DNA of 64,000 nucleotides from Buttiauxella gaviniae (GTDB lineage: Bacteria > Pseudomonadota > Gammaproteobacteria > Enterobacterales > Enterobacteriaceae): assembly GCF_040786275.1 (NCBI RefSeq), contig NZ_JBFMVT010000002.1, positions 1,116,001-1,180,000 of the forward strand. Reading direction: 5' to 3'. Position numbers and translations under genes: made by a program. Shown here piece by piece: positions 29,556 through 40,186 of this stretch; within the stretch, counting starts at the first letter, position 1; the number at the start of each line of letters is the position of its first letter. The notes under the pieces are model-generated. The model made no database searches. It saw only the letters and a list, made by a program, of their open reading frames with translations, and was not told the DNA's origin.

Positions 29556-30476
29556 TTATTCGCCTTTCTTCGCAGCCTGGATGTACAGCATTTCCAGCGC
29601 TAATGTCGCACCGGCCAACGCAGTAATTTCAGACTGATCGTAAGCTGGAGAAACTTCCACTACGTCCATACCCACGATATTTAGATCTTTCAGGCCACGC
29701 ACCAGTTTCAGCGCACGGTCTGTCGTCAGACCACCAATAACCGGCGTACCGGTACCTGGCGCGAAAGCCGGGTCCAGGCAGTCGATATCAAAGGTCAGAT
29801 AAACAGGCATATCGCCAACAATTTGCTTCACCTGCGCCAGCACATCATCAACGGTACGGTCGTTAACCTGGCCCGCATCCAGCACGGTAAAGCCGTTGTC
29901 TTTATCAAACTCAGTACGAATACCGATTTGCACGGAATGGTTCGGGTCGATCAGACCTTCATTTGGCGCAGTGTAGAACATGGTGCCGTGGTCGAACTCG
30001 CAGCCGTTCGCGTAGGTATCAGTGTGAGCATCGAAATGCACCAACGCCATTTTACCGAAGTGTTTTGCGTGGGCACGCAGCAATGGCAGAGTCACAAAGT
30101 GGTCACCGCCGAAAGAGAGCATACGTTTCCCAGCCGCCAGCAGTTTTTCTGCGTGCGCCTGCAGACGTTCACTCATATCACGCGCATCACCGAAGGCGTA
30201 AACCAGGTCACCGCAGTCAACAACGTTCAAGCGCTCACGCACGTCGAAGTTCCACGGGAAGCGGTTGCCTTCCCATGCCAGGTTGGTAGAAACCTGGCGA
30301 ATCGCCGCAGGGCCATGACGGCCACCCGCGCGACCTGAAGTCGCAGCATCAAACGGTACGCCAGTGATGACCCAATCGGCATCGCTGTCGTAGGGCATGA
30401 AGTTCAGCGGAAAACGCAAAAAACCGAAGGCGTTGGAAACCAGGGAATTGTCGTACTGATGGCCTAAGGTGCTCAT
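29556..30476 (-). CDS. speB: agmatinase (agmatine ureohydrolase)
   Basis: Hydrolyses agmatine to putrescine and urea, the second step of the arginine decarboxylase route to polyamines. The 306 residues are nearly identical to E. coli SpeB. The binuclear manganese site motifs of the arginase family are present: [24 protein letters not shown] and [17 protein letters not shown]. It lies 146 bp after speA with a strong terminator between, so it likely also has its own promoter. Confidence 0.98.
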   Translation of the reverse strand: MSTLGHQYDNSLVSNAFGFLRFPLNFMPYDSDADWVITGVPFDAATSGRAGGRHGPAAIRQVSTNLAWEGNRFPWNFDVRERLNVVDCGDLVYAFGDARDMSERLQAHAEKLLAAGKRMLSFGGDHFVTLPLLRAHAKHFGKMALVHFDAHTDTYANGCEFDHGTMFYTAPNEGLIDPNHSVQIGIRTEFDKDNGFTVLDAGQVNDRTVDDVLAQVKQIVGDMPVYLTFDIDCLDPAFAPGTGTPVIGGLTTDRALKLVRGLKDLNIVGMDVVEVSPAYDQSEITALAGATLALEMLYIQAAKKGE

Positions 30477-30507
30477 TATCTGACCTCGCGGTAAGTGAAT
30501 TTATGTC

Positions 30508-30553
30508 AAAAAAAAGTCCCTTCCGCGTCGTTAAACCCGACGAGGAAGGGACT
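30508..30553 (-). terminator. terminator between speA and speB
   Basis: AGTCCCTTCC and GGAAGGGACT pair, extended inward by CGTCG/CGACG, and a run of eight T residues follows on the minus strand. This is a very strong intrinsic terminator after speA. Confidence 0.92.
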
Positions 30554-30622
30554 GTATTCATTCAGACTGCTTGTTTGCGCGAATTATCGCCGTAATTTCG
30601 CTCGGGTTCAATAGCTCTTAAT

Positions 30623-32599
30623 TTACTCGTCTTCGAGATAAGTATAGCCATACAAACCGGCCTCGAACTCTTCGAGGAACTGCTGCTGTAAGCCCGCATC
30701 CAGATCGGTCTGTTTCACCTGATCGCGGAAGTGAGTCAGCAGAGTGTTCGGGTCAAGCTGAACGTATTGCAGCATATCCGCCACGGTGTCGCCTTCGTCA
30801 GACAGCTCAACTTCCACGCTGCCGTCAGGGAACACGAACACGTCAACCGCTTCGGTGTCACCAAACAAGTTGTGCATGTTGCCCAGAATTTCCTGGTACG
30901 CGCCAACCATAAAGAAGCCCAACAGCGGCGGGTTTTCCGCATCGTATTCCGGCATCGGCATCGTGGTCGCAATGCCGTCACCGTCGATGTAATGATCGAT
31001 AGCGCCATCGGAGTCACAGGTGATATCCAGCAGCACAGCACGGCGTTCAGGGATTTGGTTCAGCCCTTCAAGCGGCAGCACCGGGAAGAGCTGATCGATA
31101 CCCCACGCATCCGGCATAGACTGGAACAGCGAGAAGTTGACGTAAATCTTATCCGCCATACGTTCTTGCAGTTCGTCGATAATCGGACGGTGCGCGCGGT
31201 TGCTCGGATCCAGCAGGCGCTGAATTTCATGGCACATGCTCAGATAAAGCTGCTCCGCCCAGGCACGCTCTTGCAGGGAATAACCCCCTGATGCATAGCC
31301 GGTGTGAATATCGTGCAGATCAATCTGGCTGTCGTGCAGCCATTCGCGCAACGAACGGCGGTTATTCGGCTGGTGCATTTCGCCCCAGGTTTCCCACATG
31401 CTTTGCAACGCACGCGGCGCGTCTTCAGCAGGTGCCGTTGGCGTCGTATATTCGTTACGCTCAACGCCGATGATATTAGAAACCAGCACGGTGTGGTGCG
31501 CGGTAACCGCACGGCCAGATTCGGTGATGACCGTTGGGTGCGGCAAACCGTGCTCTTCACACGCATCGCCAATCGCCCAGATGATATTGTTCGCGTACTC
31601 GTTCAGGCCGTAGTTCACCGAACAGTCGGACTGAGAACGCGTTCCTTCATAATCCACGCCCAGGCCACCGCCCACGTCGAAGCATTCGATGTTAACGCCC
31701 ATCTTATGCAGTTCCACGTAGAAGCGAGCCGATTCACGCACGCCGGTAGCGATGTCGCGAATATTCGCCATCTGCGAACCCAGGTGGAAGTGCAGCAGTT
31801 GCAGGCTGTCGATACGACCCGCTTCGCGCAGCATATCAACCAGTTGCAGAACCTGCGTCGCCGCAAGGCCAAATTTGGATTTCTCACCGCCGGAAGACTG
31901 CCATTTGCCGGAGCCTTGCGATGCCAGACGCGCACGTACGCCAAGGCGTGGAACCACGTTCAGGCGCTCGGCTTCTTCCAGCACGATGCGAATTTCAGAC
32001 ATCTTCTCGATGACCAGATAAACCTTATGGCCCATCTTTTCGCCAATCAGCGCCAGGCGGATGTATTCGCGGTCTTTATAACCGTTACAGACAATCACCG
32101 AACGCGTCATGCCTGCATGCGCCAGCACGGCCATCAGCTCCGCTTTAGAACCCGCTTCCAGACCCAGCGGTTCACCGGAATGAATCAGCGACTCAATCAC
32201 GCGGCGGTGCTGGTTTACCTTAATAGGGTAAACGAGGAAGTAGTTGCCTTTATAGCCGTAAGACTCACGCGCACGTTTGAACGCGGCGTTAATCGAACGC
32301 AGGCGGTGCTGCAAAATTTGTGGGAAGCAGAACAGTGCAGGCAAACGCTGCCCCTGTGCTTCACGGGCTTTTACGAGTTCAGCGAGATCAACACGCGCCT
32401 CTGGGACATCCGGGTCCGGGCAAACGGTAATGTGACCTAATTCGTTGACGTCGTAATAGTTATTGCCCCACCAGGCAATATTGTAAGTACGCAGCATCTT
32501 GCTGGCTTCCTGGGAGCTCATAGCAACCTCCTGCATGGAGCGGTGTACATCCTGCTCGCCCACTGACGAACCCGAAACAGAAGAGATTTTGTCAGACAT
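30623..32599 (-). CDS. speA: biosynthetic arginine decarboxylase
   Basis: PLP- and Mg-dependent decarboxylase that turns L-arginine into agmatine, used next by SpeB. The ATG at 32599 (GAGGTTCGCC upstream) gives 658 residues, as in E. coli; the frame is open 10 codons further. The PLP lysine is in [14 protein letters not shown], followed by the substrate motif [14 protein letters not shown]. The fold is the alanine racemase-like barrel plus C-terminal domain. Its start overlaps the yqgB stop by 8 nt in another frame. Confidence 0.97.
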   Translation of the reverse strand: MSDKISSVSGSSVGEQDVHRSMQEVAMSSQEASKMLRTYNIAWWGNNYYDVNELGHITVCPDPDVPEARVDLAELVKAREAQGQRLPALFCFPQILQHRLRSINAAFKRARESYGYKGNYFLVYPIKVNQHRRVIESLIHSGEPLGLEAGSKAELMAVLAHAGMTRSVIVCNGYKDREYIRLALIGEKMGHKVYLVIEKMSEIRIVLEEAERLNVVPRLGVRARLASQGSGKWQSSGGEKSKFGLAATQVLQLVDMLREAGRIDSLQLLHFHLGSQMANIRDIATGVRESARFYVELHKMGVNIECFDVGGGLGVDYEGTRSQSDCSVNYGLNEYANNIIWAIGDACEEHGLPHPTVITESGRAVTAHHTVLVSNIIGVERNEYTTPTAPAEDAPRALQSMWETWGEMHQPNNRRSLREWLHDSQIDLHDIHTGYASGGYSLQERAWAEQLYLSMCHEIQRLLDPSNRAHRPIIDELQERMADKIYVNFSLFQSMPDAWGIDQLFPVLPLEGLNQIPERRAVLLDITCDSDGAIDHYIDGDGIATTMPMPEYDAENPPLLGFFMVGAYQEILGNMHNLFGDTEAVDVFVFPDGSVEVELSDEGDTVADMLQYVQLDPNTLLTHFRDQVKQTDLDAGLQQQFLEEFEAGLYGYTYLEDE

Positions 32600-32738
32600 G
32601 GCGAACCTCAAATTTAGACGAATGTGCAAAACAGTTGACTACTATCGCAGGGGTATCCCGCAATAACAACCCATTAACAGCGCGTAGCGGCAGCATAAGA
32701 CGCTGACAGACAAACTGTGCGACCGGTTTCTTTTTCAT
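32592..32738 (-). CDS. yqgB: small acid-stress protein YqgB, overlapping speA start
   Basis: A 48-codon frame just upstream of speA, starting MKKKPVAQ and containing AIVVNCF near its C-terminal third. Both segments match E. coli YqgB (43 residues), known to be made at low pH; the middle and the end differ. Its TGA stop (32592-32594) overlaps the speA ATG by 8 nt, so speA translation may be coupled to it. It is too short for a typical 60-residue cutoff and easy to miss. Confidence 0.78.
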   Translation of the reverse strand: MKKKPVAQFVCQRLMLPLRAVNGLLLRDTPAIVVNCFAHSSKFEVRHV

Positions 32739-33400
32739 ATCATTGTAAAACACGTTACCGAACACCGTAGAACGGGTCAGCGAAACCTTGAGAATACTCC
32801 TGTCAGAGACAAGAGAGCCCTTGTTCAGTTATCACGGAGATCAGTGACCAGCCCGAGAGTCCTGAGAAGCGCCGAGATGGGTATAACATCGGCAGGAATT
32901 GATGCACGAAATGCAGGTTGCGAGGAGAAAGTGCACACCAGGGTGGCGCGCCAGATTGTTCAGATTACAGCGGTTCATTAATCGTATCACCTCCACGCAT
33001 ACGGTTTGCGTATGCGACAAGCCAAAGCTAAGAAATTTGCTCAACCCGGCTGGAAGTGGGCAACACAAAAATGTGTGCTTGTTGAATGAGCCGCGCGCGC
33101 CGCTTTATACCGATAACAGGCAAAAATTGCAAAGCAAAAATCCCTGGTTTGCGGCACTGTCAGTAAAATTTGCCATGTAAGATTACCCTCTGAAACTTGC
33201 GAGCAGAAAAATCACTGGTAATCTGATTAATGGATAACCTAGAATAGACGTCCAGATGTTAATCCATCTATACCGATTAACTGTTAGACTGCCTGAAATT
33301 AATCCTGTGGCTAGAACTCTTTAAATCAGTACATCGCACTGATACGAGCGCCAATTAGCAGCAGTCTGCACTAACCTAATTCTCTTAGGGTGAATAAAAC
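32739..33400. promoter_or_regulatory. speA/metK divergent intergenic region
   Basis: About 660 bp between yqgB and metK. The metK side carries MetJ boxes (33246-33293). The middle has an inverted repeat GCATACG/CGTATGC near 32999-33017, and AGATTACC/GGTAATCT arms near 33181 and 33217. Two short overlapping frames exist (minus 32841-33068, 75 codons; plus 32899-33180, 93 codons). E. coli has doubtful small genes (yqgC, yqgD) in this gap, but I cannot confirm either frame as coding. Confidence 0.6.
33246..33293. promoter_or_regulatory. MetJ operator (tandem met boxes) of metK
   Basis: Six consecutive 8-bp units related to the AGACGTCT met box run without gaps: AGACGTCC, AGATGTTA, ATCCATCT, ATACCGAT, TAACTGTT and AGACTGCC. 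MetJ binds such arrays with S-adenosylmethionine, giving end-product repression of metK. Confidence 0.85.
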
Positions 33401-34555
33401 ATGGCTAAACACCTCTTTACGTCCGAGTCTGTATCAGAAGGACATCCCGATAAAATCGCTGACCAAATCTCCGATGCGGTGCTTGATGCAATCCTTGAAC
33501 AGGATCCAAAAGCGCGCGTAGCGTGTGAAACCTACGTTAAAACCGGCATGGTCATGGTAGGCGGCGAAATCACCACCAGCGCATGGGTTGATATCGAAGA
33601 AATCACCCGTAACACCGTGCGTGAAATCGGCTATGTGCATTCTGATATGGGCTTTGATGCCAACTCTTGTGCGGTGCTGAGCGCTATCGGTAAACAGTCT
33701 CCTGATATCAACCAGGGCGTTGACCGTACCGATCCACTGGAACAAGGCGCGGGCGACCAGGGCCTGATGTTTGGTTATGCAACCAACGAAACCGACGTGC
33801 TGATGCCGGCGCCAATCACTTACGCACACCGTCTGGTTCAACGCCAGGCTGAAGTGCGTAAAAATGGCTCACTGCCATGGTTGCGCCCGGATGCAAAAAG
33901 CCAGATCACTTTCCAGTATGACGACGGCAAAATCGTCGGCATCGATGCGGTAGTGCTGTCAACTCAGCACTCCGAAGACGTTGCGCTTAAAACGCTGCAA
34001 GAAGCGGTCATGGAAGAGATCATCAAGCCAGTTCTGCCAGCAGAATGGCTGAATGCTTCCACCAAATACCACATCAATCCAACTGGCCGTTTTGTTATCG
34101 GTGGCCCAATGGGTGACTGCGGTCTGACCGGTCGTAAGATTATCGTTGATACCTACGGCGGCATGGCTCGTCACGGCGGCGGCGCATTCTCCGGTAAAGA
34201 TCCTTCTAAAGTTGACCGTTCTGCGGCGTATGCGGCGCGTTATGTTGCGAAAAACATCGTTGCAGCAGGTCTTGCAGATCGCTGTGAAATCCAGGTTTCT
34301 TACGCAATCGGCGTAGCTGAACCGACTTCCATCATGGTTGAAACCTTCGGCACCGAGAAAATCTCTACCGAACAACTGACCCTGCTGGTACGTGAGTTCT
34401 TCGACCTGCGTCCATACGGCCTGATTCAGATGCTGGATCTGCTGCACCCAATCTATAAAGAAACCGCAGCATACGGTCACTTTGGTCGTGAGCATTTCCC
34501 TTGGGAAAAAACCGACAAAGCCGCCTTGCTGCGTGACGCTGCCGGTCTGAAATAA
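33401..34555 (+). CDS. metK: S-adenosylmethionine synthetase
   Basis: Makes S-adenosylmethionine from methionine and ATP; essential in most bacteria. It has 384 residues, as in E. coli. Signatures are [14 protein letters not shown] at the N-terminus, the hexapeptide [12 protein letters not shown] and the P-loop-like [19 protein letters not shown]. It sits downstream of MetJ boxes and has its own terminator. Decarboxylated product feeds spermidine synthesis, so it is functionally linked to speA/speB next door. Confidence 0.98.
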   Translation: MAKHLFTSESVSEGHPDKIADQISDAVLDAILEQDPKARVACETYVKTGMVMVGGEITTSAWVDIEEITRNTVREIGYVHSDMGFDANSCAVLSAIGKQSPDINQGVDRTDPLEQGAGDQGLMFGYATNETDVLMPAPITYAHRLVQRQAEVRKNGSLPWLRPDAKSQITFQYDDGKIVGIDAVVLSTQHSEDVALKTLQEAVMEEIIKPVLPAEWLNASTKYHINPTGRFVIGGPMGDCGLTGRKIIVDTYGGMARHGGGAFSGKDPSKVDRSAAYAARYVAKNIVAAGLADRCEIQVSYAIGVAEPTSIMVETFGTEKISTEQLTLLVREFFDLRPYGLIQMLDLLHPIYKETAAYGHFGREHFPWEKTDKAALLRDAAGLK

Positions 34556-34577
34556 AACCTGTCCGTTAGCAAATGAC

Positions 34578-34604
34578 AAAGGCCAGCGCTTCGCTGGCCT
34601 TTTT
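34578..34604 (+). terminator. metK terminator
   Basis: AAAGGCCAGCG/CGCTGGCCTTT stem ending in a T run, 22 bp past the metK stop. Confidence 0.93.
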
Positions 34605-34663
34605 AGTTTCTGAACCTTCTTAACCCGCCTCCGACATCCCTCTCATCAAAAAAATAACATACA

Positions 34664-34679
34664 GTGGAAGCGGTTACAT
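34664..34679. promoter_or_regulatory. distal GalR/GalS operator of galP
   Basis: GTGGAAGCGGTTACAT matches the gal operator consensus GTGTAANCGNTTACAC except at two positions. It lies 183 bp centre-to-centre upstream of a perfect copy, a spacing compatible with DNA looping. Confidence 0.7.
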
Positions 34680-34846
34680 TGATGTTGTAAAGGCATTAAT
34701 TAAGACTATTCTTCATGACAACAGTTTGTTGCTGCGCTAGTTACAAATTATTTCAGATTAGTCTTGCTCGCATTTTTTTGGTTCTATTTTCCACGCATAA
34801 CGCTATGTTTTTACTCGCAAAATATCATTTACAGTTCTTGACTTTA

Positions 34847-34862
34847 GTGTAACCGATTACAC
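34847..34862. promoter_or_regulatory. proximal GalR/GalS operator of galP
   Basis: GTGTAACCGATTACAC is a perfect match to the GalR/GalS operator consensus, about 85 bp upstream of the galP ATG. The remaining galP-metK gap (391 bp) is A/T-rich and holds the second operator and presumably the promoter. Confidence 0.88.
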
Positions 34863-34946
34863 TAACGTGAGTTGAATCACACAATTTTACGTGATGTTAA
34901 CCTACTCTTAATACCGGTAAAGTTAATAATTCAACTGGAGAGCAGT

Positions 34947-36341
34947 ATGCCTGAAATAAAAAAACAAGGGCGCTCGAACAAAAGCATGACCTTTTTTGTC
35001 TGTTTCCTTGCAGCCCTGGCCGGTTTGTTATTTGGCCTTGATATCGGCGTTATTGCCGGTGCATTACCGTTTATCGCTAAAGATTTCCAGATAACTGCAC
35101 ATCAGCAAGAGTGGGTAGTGAGTTCGATGATGTTTGGCGCGGCAGTAGGCGCTATCGGCAGTGGCTGGCTCTCCTTCCGTATCGGTCGTAAATACAGCCT
35201 GATGATCGGTGCTGTGCTTTTCGTTGCCGGTTCGCTGTGCTCTGCTTTCGCACCAAATACCGAAATCCTGATTATCTCCCGCGTGTTGCTTGGCCTGGCT
35301 GTTGGCGTTGCGTCTTACACCGCACCGCTTTACCTGTCTGAGATTGCACCGGAAAAAATCCGCGGCAGTATGATCTCAATGTACCAGTTGATGATCACCA
35401 TCGGTATTCTTGGCGCTTACCTTTCCGATACCGCCTTCAGCTACAGCGGCTCATGGCGTTGGATGCTGGGGGTCATTACCATCCCAGCCATAATCCTGCT
35501 GGTCGGCGTATTCTTCCTGCCAGACAGCCCGCGCTGGTTCGCGGCAAAACGCCGCTTCCACGACGCCGAACGCGTTCTGCTGCGTCTGCGAGATACCAGT
35601 GCAGAAGCTAAAAACGAACTGGAAGAAATTCGCGAAAGTCTGAAGGTGAAACAAAGCGGCTGGTCACTGTTTAAAGACAACAGCCACTTCCGTCGCGCGG
35701 TATTCCTCGGGGTTCTGCTCCAGGTGATGCAGCAGTTCACCGGTATGAACGTCATTATGTACTACGCGCCAAAAATCTTTGAAATCGCAGGCTTCGCCAA
35801 CACCACACAACAAATGTGGGGCACGGTAATCGTCGGGCTTATCAACGTGCTGGCGACATTTATTGCCATCGGTCTGGTAGACAGATGGGGCCGTAAACCA
35901 ACACTGGTGCTGGGCTTCCTGGTCATGGCAGTAGGTATGGGCGTATTGGGTACCATGCTGCATATGGGGATTCATTCCCAGGGCGCGCAATACTTCGCTA
36001 TCGCTATGCTGCTGATGTTTATCGTTGGCTTTGCAATGAGTGCCGGTCCGCTGATTTGGGTTCTGTGTTCTGAAATTCAGCCGCTGAAAGGCCGTGATTT
36101 CGGTATCACTTGCTCAACCACCACCAACTGGATTGCGAACATGATTGTCGGCGCAACATTCCTGACCATGCTGAACACGCTGGGCAATGCGAACACCTTC
36201 TGGGTCTACGCGGCGTTGAACCTGTTCTTTATTGTTCTCACTCTGTGGCTGGTTCCGGAAACCAAACACGTCTCCCTGGAGCACATCGAACGTAACCTGA
36301 TGAAAGGTCGTAAGTTACGCGAGATTGGTGCTCACAACTAA
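34947..36341 (+). CDS. galP: galactose:H+ symporter GalP
   Basis: MFS sugar porter that imports galactose (and glucose) with a proton. The ATG at 34947 behind TGGAGAGC gives 464 residues, as in E. coli. Twelve hydrophobic helices are visible, with MFS signatures [26 protein letters not shown], the substrate helix motif [25 protein letters not shown] and [10 protein letters not shown]. The two gal operators upstream indicate GalR/GalS control. Confidence 0.97.
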   Translation: MPEIKKQGRSNKSMTFFVCFLAALAGLLFGLDIGVIAGALPFIAKDFQITAHQQEWVVSSMMFGAAVGAIGSGWLSFRIGRKYSLMIGAVLFVAGSLCSAFAPNTEILIISRVLLGLAVGVASYTAPLYLSEIAPEKIRGSMISMYQLMITIGILGAYLSDTAFSYSGSWRWMLGVITIPAIILLVGVFFLPDSPRWFAAKRRFHDAERVLLRLRDTSAEAKNELEEIRESLKVKQSGWSLFKDNSHFRRAVFLGVLLQVMQQFTGMNVIMYYAPKIFEIAGFANTTQQMWGTVIVGLINVLATFIAIGLVDRWGRKPTLVLGFLVMAVGMGVLGTMLHMGIHSQGAQYFAIAMLLMFIVGFAMSAGPLIWVLCSEIQPLKGRDFGITCSTTTNWIANMIVGATFLTMLNTLGNANTFWVYAALNLFFIVLTLWLVPETKHVSLEHIERNLMKGRKLREIGAHN

Positions 36342-36350
36342 GACACCCAG

Positions 36351-36375
36351 GCCCCTTTCCTTCACGGAGAGGGGC
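36351..36375 (+). terminator. possible galP terminator
   Basis: GCCCCTTTCC/GGAGAGGGGC hairpin with a TTCA loop, 10 bp past the galP stop. There is no T run, so it may be a rho-independent signal of low efficiency or a 3' stabiliser. Confidence 0.45.
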
Positions 36376-36412
36376 TTGCACCCCGCCCCACCTCGCACTA
36401 TTCTTGCCCGTT

Positions 36413-36928
36413 ATGAAATCCCCAAGACTCCCCATCGCCATCCAACAGGCCGTCATGCGCTGCCTGCGGGAAAAACTTCAGCAGGCGAATCTGCACTTAG
36501 GTCGCAACTATCCGGAACCCAAACTGGTTTACCAGCAACGAGGAACAGCGGCTGGCACCGCATGGATGGACAGCTACGAAATTCGGCTCAATCCGGTATT
36601 GCTGATGGAAAATCAGCAGACGTTTATCGATGAAGTTGTTCCGCACGAACTGGCGCACCTTTTGGTCTGGAAACACTTTGGCCGTGTCGCCCCACACGGG
36701 AAAGAGTGGAAATGGATGATGGAAAGCGTGCTCGGCGTTCCGGCCCGCCGTACCCATCAGTTTGAAGTGCAGTCCGTTCGCAAAAATACCTTTCCCTACC
36801 GCTGCCGTTGCCAGCAGCATCAGCTCACCGTCAGACGCCACAATCGGGTCGTTCGAGGCGAAGCGGAATATCGCTGCGTTCATTGCGGTGACCTGTTAAA
36901 ACCAGAAGTTACAACTGCCTGTAATTGA
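36413..36928 (+). CDS. sprT: SprT-family zinc metalloprotease-like protein
   Basis: 171-residue homologue of E. coli SprT, the bacterial relative of Spartan proteases; function is unclear. The ATG at 36413 aligns with E. coli ([14 protein letters not shown]). The zinc motif [13 protein letters not shown] is near residue 77, and a C-terminal zinc ribbon has cysteines in YRCRCQQHQ and YRCVHCGDL. It lies between galP and endA, as in K-12. Confidence 0.94.
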   Translation: MKSPRLPIAIQQAVMRCLREKLQQANLHLGRNYPEPKLVYQQRGTAAGTAWMDSYEIRLNPVLLMENQQTFIDEVVPHELAHLLVWKHFGRVAPHGKEWKWMMESVLGVPARRTHQFEVQSVRKNTFPYRCRCQQHQLTVRRHNRVVRGEAEYRCVHCGDLLKPEVTTACN

Positions 36929-37020
36929 AAATATTAATCGTAAAATTTCCTGATTAAGCTGATTGAATCCAGATAACTCGTGAGGTAGTGTGCGGGCTCA
37001 TTTTTGTATGGATTCTGGAA

Positions 37021-37728
37021 ATGTCTCGCAAATTCTCAATTGCTGTTGCAGCTTTTGCAGCGCTGATTTCTTTCTCTGCTTTTAGCACCGGTATCAATAA
37101 TTTCTCTCAAGCCAAAGCGGCTGGCGTGAAGGTTAACGCCGATGCCCCGGGTGACTTTTATTGTGGCTGCAAGATTAACTGGCAAGGCAAAAAAGGCATT
37201 CCTGACCTTGAGTCCTGCGGTTATAAAGTCCGTAAAAATGAAAACCGCGCCACGCGCATCGAATGGGAACATGTCGTTCCGGCCTGGCAATTCGGCCATC
37301 AGCGCCAGTGCTGGCAGGATGGTGGACGTAAAAACTGCGCCAAAGATCCTGAATATCGCAAAATGGAAGGCGACATGCACAACCTGCAACCTGCAGTAGG
37401 TGAAGTGAATGCTGACCGCAATAACTTCATGTACAGCCAGTGGAATGGGGGCGAAGGCCAGTACGGGCAGTGCGAAATGAAAGTCGACTTCAAAGACAAA
37501 ATTGCCGAACCGCCTGCTCGGGCGCGGGGCACCATCGCCCGCACCTACTTCTATATGCGTGACCAATATCAGCTCACCCTCTCTCGCCAGCAAACCCAAC
37601 TGTTTGAGGCGTGGAACAAGCAATATCCGGTCACGGCGTGGGAGTGCGAGCGCGATGAACGCATCGCTAAACTTCAGGGCAATCATAACCCTTATGTGCT
37701 GCGGGCTTGCCAGGCACAAAACAGCTAA
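37021..37728 (+). CDS. endA: periplasmic endonuclease I
   Basis: Non-specific DNA endonuclease of the periplasm. The ATG at 37021 gives 235 residues, as in E. coli. A signal peptide covers about residues 1-22. The His-Me finger motif is [14 protein letters not shown], and conserved cysteines (CGCK, SCGY, QCWQ, NCAK) fit the disulphide-stabilised family. [13 protein letters not shown] holds the metal-binding Asn region. Confidence 0.96.
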   Translation: MSRKFSIAVAAFAALISFSAFSTGINNFSQAKAAGVKVNADAPGDFYCGCKINWQGKKGIPDLESCGYKVRKNENRATRIEWEHVVPAWQFGHQRQCWQDGGRKNCAKDPEYRKMEGDMHNLQPAVGEVNADRNNFMYSQWNGGEGQYGQCEMKVDFKDKIAEPPARARGTIARTYFYMRDQYQLTLSRQQTQLFEAWNKQYPVTAWECERDERIAKLQGNHNPYVLRACQAQNS

Positions 37729-37825
37729 CCTACACTAGCGGGAATTACTCATTTAGCGCGGTTTTCCTCCTTCTCCCCAGGATAGGGGACTAAAATCGCG
37801 CACCTTTGTCTGGATCATAAAAACT

Positions 37826-38557
37826 ATGCGTATACCCCGCATTCATCACCCTGAATTACTCACCGTCGGCCAGGATGTAGCGCTTTGCGAAGATGCCGCT
37901 AACCACGTTGGCCGCGTACTGCGCATGAGTGCAGGCCATGCGCTGCAATTGTTCGATGGAAGTAATCAGGTTTTCGATGCTGAAATCGTTCAGGCCGATA
38001 AAAAAAGTGTGCGGGTAAAAGTACTTAACGCGAACATTGATAACCGCGAATCCCCGCTACACTTGCATCTTGGCCAGGTGATGTCGCGCGGCGAAAAGAT
38101 GGAATTCACGATTCAGAAAGCCGTTGAACTGGGCGTAAACGTGATTACACCTTTGTTTTCTGAGCGCTGTGGCGTGAAACTGGATGCCGAACGCCTGAAT
38201 AAGAAGCTCCAGCAGTGGCAGAAAATTGCCATTGCCGCCTGCGAACAATGCGGTCGCAACACGGTGCCAGAAATTCGCCCGGCAATAGATCTTGAAGCCT
38301 GGTGTGCGGAGCAGGATGAGAGCCTGAAATTAAACCTCCATCCACGCGCCAGCGCCAGTATCAATACCTTGCCGCAGCCTGTTGAACGAGTCCGCCTGCT
38401 GATTGGCCCGGAAGGCGGGTTAACGGCTGATGAAATTGCCATGACCGCACGTCATCAGTTTACTGATATTCTGTTGGGACCTCGCGTTCTGCGTACTGAG
38501 ACTACCGCGCTAACCGCCATTACCGCGCTTCAAGTGCGATTTGGCGACCTGGGATAA
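37826..38557 (+). CDS. rsmE: 16S rRNA m3U1498 methyltransferase RsmE
   Basis: SPOUT-class methyltransferase that modifies U1498 of 16S rRNA. It has 243 residues, as in E. coli. It has an N-terminal PUA-like domain ([12 protein letters not shown] to about 70) and a C-terminal trefoil-knot SAM site with [14 protein letters not shown] and [13 protein letters not shown]. It is 15 bp upstream of gshB, as in K-12, and so probably cotranscribed. Confidence 0.97.
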   Translation: MRIPRIHHPELLTVGQDVALCEDAANHVGRVLRMSAGHALQLFDGSNQVFDAEIVQADKKSVRVKVLNANIDNRESPLHLHLGQVMSRGEKMEFTIQKAVELGVNVITPLFSERCGVKLDAERLNKKLQQWQKIAIAACEQCGRNTVPEIRPAIDLEAWCAEQDESLKLNLHPRASASINTLPQPVERVRLLIGPEGGLTADEIAMTARHQFTDILLGPRVLRTETTALTAITALQVRFGDLG

Positions 38558-38572
38558 AACCGGAGAAAAACA

Positions 38573-39520
38573 ATGATTAAGCTCGGCATCGTGATGGACC
38601 CCATCGCAAACATTAACATCAAGAAAGATTCAAGTTTTGCTATGCTGCTGGAAGCCCAGCGCCGTGGTTACGAACTGCACTATATGGAAATGGCAGATCT
38701 GTATTTGATCAACGGTGAAGCGCGTGCGCGCACCCGCCTGGTCAATGTCGAGCAGAACTACGATAAATGGTACGAATTTGGCAGCGAGCAAGATATTCAG
38801 CTTGCCGATCTCGACGCGGTGTTAATGCGTAAAGATCCTCCTTTTGATACCGAATTCATCTACGCGACCTATATTCTTGAACGTGCCGAAGAACAAGGCA
38901 CGTTGATCGTTAACAAACCGCAGAGCCTGCGCGACTGTAACGAAAAGCTATTCACCGCCTGGTTTGCTGATTTAACACCGGAAACGCTGGTCACACGCAA
39001 TAAAGCGCAGCTTAAAGCGTTCTGGCAAAAACACGGCGATATTATCCTCAAGCCGTTGGACGGTATGGGTGGCACCTCTATTTTCCGCGTAAAAGAAGGT
39101 GACCCTAACCTCGGCGTGATTGCTGAAACGCTGACTGAACTCGGCAACCGCTATTGCATGGCGCAAAACTACCTGCCAGCCATTGTTGATGGTGACAAAC
39201 GCGTTCTGGTCGTTGATGGCGAACCTGTTCCCTATTGCCTGGCTCGCATTCCGCAAGGTGGTGAAACGCGTGGCAATCTGGCGGCCGGTGGCCGTGGCGA
39301 ACCGCGTCCGCTGACCGAAAGCGACTGGGAAATTGCCCGCCGCGTGGGTCCAACGCTTAAAGCGAAAGGTCTTATCTTCGTAGGTCTGGACATCATCGGC
39401 GACCGCCTGACCGAGATTAACGTCACCAGCCCAACCTGTATCCGCGAAATCGAAGCCGAGTTCCCGGTGTCGATTACCGGCATGCTGTTTGACGCCATTG
39501 AGAAGCGCCTCGCGAAGTAA
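38573..39520 (+). CDS. gshB: glutathione synthetase
   Basis: ATP-grasp enzyme that joins gamma-glutamylcysteine and glycine. It has 315 residues, as in E. coli. Motifs are GIVMDPIANINIKKDSSFAM at the N-terminus, ILKPLDGMGGTSIFRV, the glycine-rich loop GGETRGNLAAGGRGEPRPL and the metal-binding EINVTSPTCIREIE. Confidence 0.98.
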   Translation: MIKLGIVMDPIANINIKKDSSFAMLLEAQRRGYELHYMEMADLYLINGEARARTRLVNVEQNYDKWYEFGSEQDIQLADLDAVLMRKDPPFDTEFIYATYILERAEEQGTLIVNKPQSLRDCNEKLFTAWFADLTPETLVTRNKAQLKAFWQKHGDIILKPLDGMGGTSIFRVKEGDPNLGVIAETLTELGNRYCMAQNYLPAIVDGDKRVLVVDGEPVPYCLARIPQGGETRGNLAAGGRGEPRPLTESDWEIARRVGPTLKAKGLIFVGLDIIGDRLTEINVTSPTCIREIEAEFPVSITGMLFDAIEKRLAK

Positions 39521-39622
39521 TCTCTGAGTGGCGGTAGGGAAACCGCCAGCTAGTGACAGCCTGCCACTTTCCCCGCATACTGGGTGCTGTCGCTTTTTCA
39601 ACCGGGATCAGAACCTCTGACA

Positions 39623-40186
39623 ATGAATTTACAGCATCACTTTCTAATTGCCATGCCGGCGCTCCAGGACCCACTGTTTAAGCGTGCTGTCGTTTATATT
39701 TGCGAATACAACGACGAAGGCGCGATGGGGATAATTATTAACAAACCCCTTGAAAATCTTCAGGTTGACGGTGTTCTTGAAAAACTAAAAATTGAACCAG
39801 AACCACGTGACCCAGCAATTCGCCTTGATAAACCTGTCTTTATTGGCGGCCCGCTGGCGGAAGACCGTGGGTTTATTCTGCATTCGCCACCAGATTGTTT
39901 TGCTTCCAGCATCCGCATTTCTGACGAAACCGTGATTACCACATCCCGCGATGTACTCGAAACCATCGGTACGGCAAAACAGCCTGCGGATGTAATTGTC
40001 GCGCTCGGTTACTCCTCGTGGGAAAAAGGGCAACTGGAACAAGAGATTCTGGACAATGCCTGGCTCACGGCCCCTGCCGATGCCTCTATTCTTTTCCATA
40101 CCCCTATTTCCGAACGCTGGCGTGAAGCCGCTAAATTAATCGGAATTGATATTCACAATATGCCAAGTGAAGCGGGGCACGCTTAA
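39623..40186 (+). CDS. yqgE: UPF0301/AlgH family protein YqgE
   Basis: 187-residue conserved protein of the UPF0301 (AlgH) family, function unresolved. The ATG at 39623 ([14 protein letters not shown]) equals the E. coli start; the frame opens 13 codons earlier. The signature [11 protein letters not shown] is near residue 35. Its stop shares a base with the yqgF start (TAATG), a coupled arrangement kept in many proteobacteria. Confidence 0.95.
   Translation: MNLQHHFLIAMPALQDPLFKRAVVYICEYNDEGAMGIIINKPLENLQVDGVLEKLKIEPEPRDPAIRLDKPVFIGGPLAEDRGFILHSPPDCFASSIRISDETVITTSRDVLETIGTAKQPADVIVALGYSSWEKGQLEQEILDNAWLTAPADASILFHTPISERWREAAKLIGIDIHNMPSEAGHA

Noticed and set aside
31304-32440. Long open frame of 378 codons on the plus strand
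   Set aside because: It lies wholly antisense to speA, which is conserved and has strong codon bias; no recognisable domain and it mirrors the speA frame.
32841-33068. 75-codon minus-strand frame in the speA-metK gap, in the position of E. coli yqgD
   Set aside because: I could not recall or see any protein signature, and overlapping frames exist on the other strand; described only under the intergenic region.
33959-34579. Open frame of 206 codons on the minus strand
   Set aside because: Antisense to metK and running into its terminator; no family similarity.
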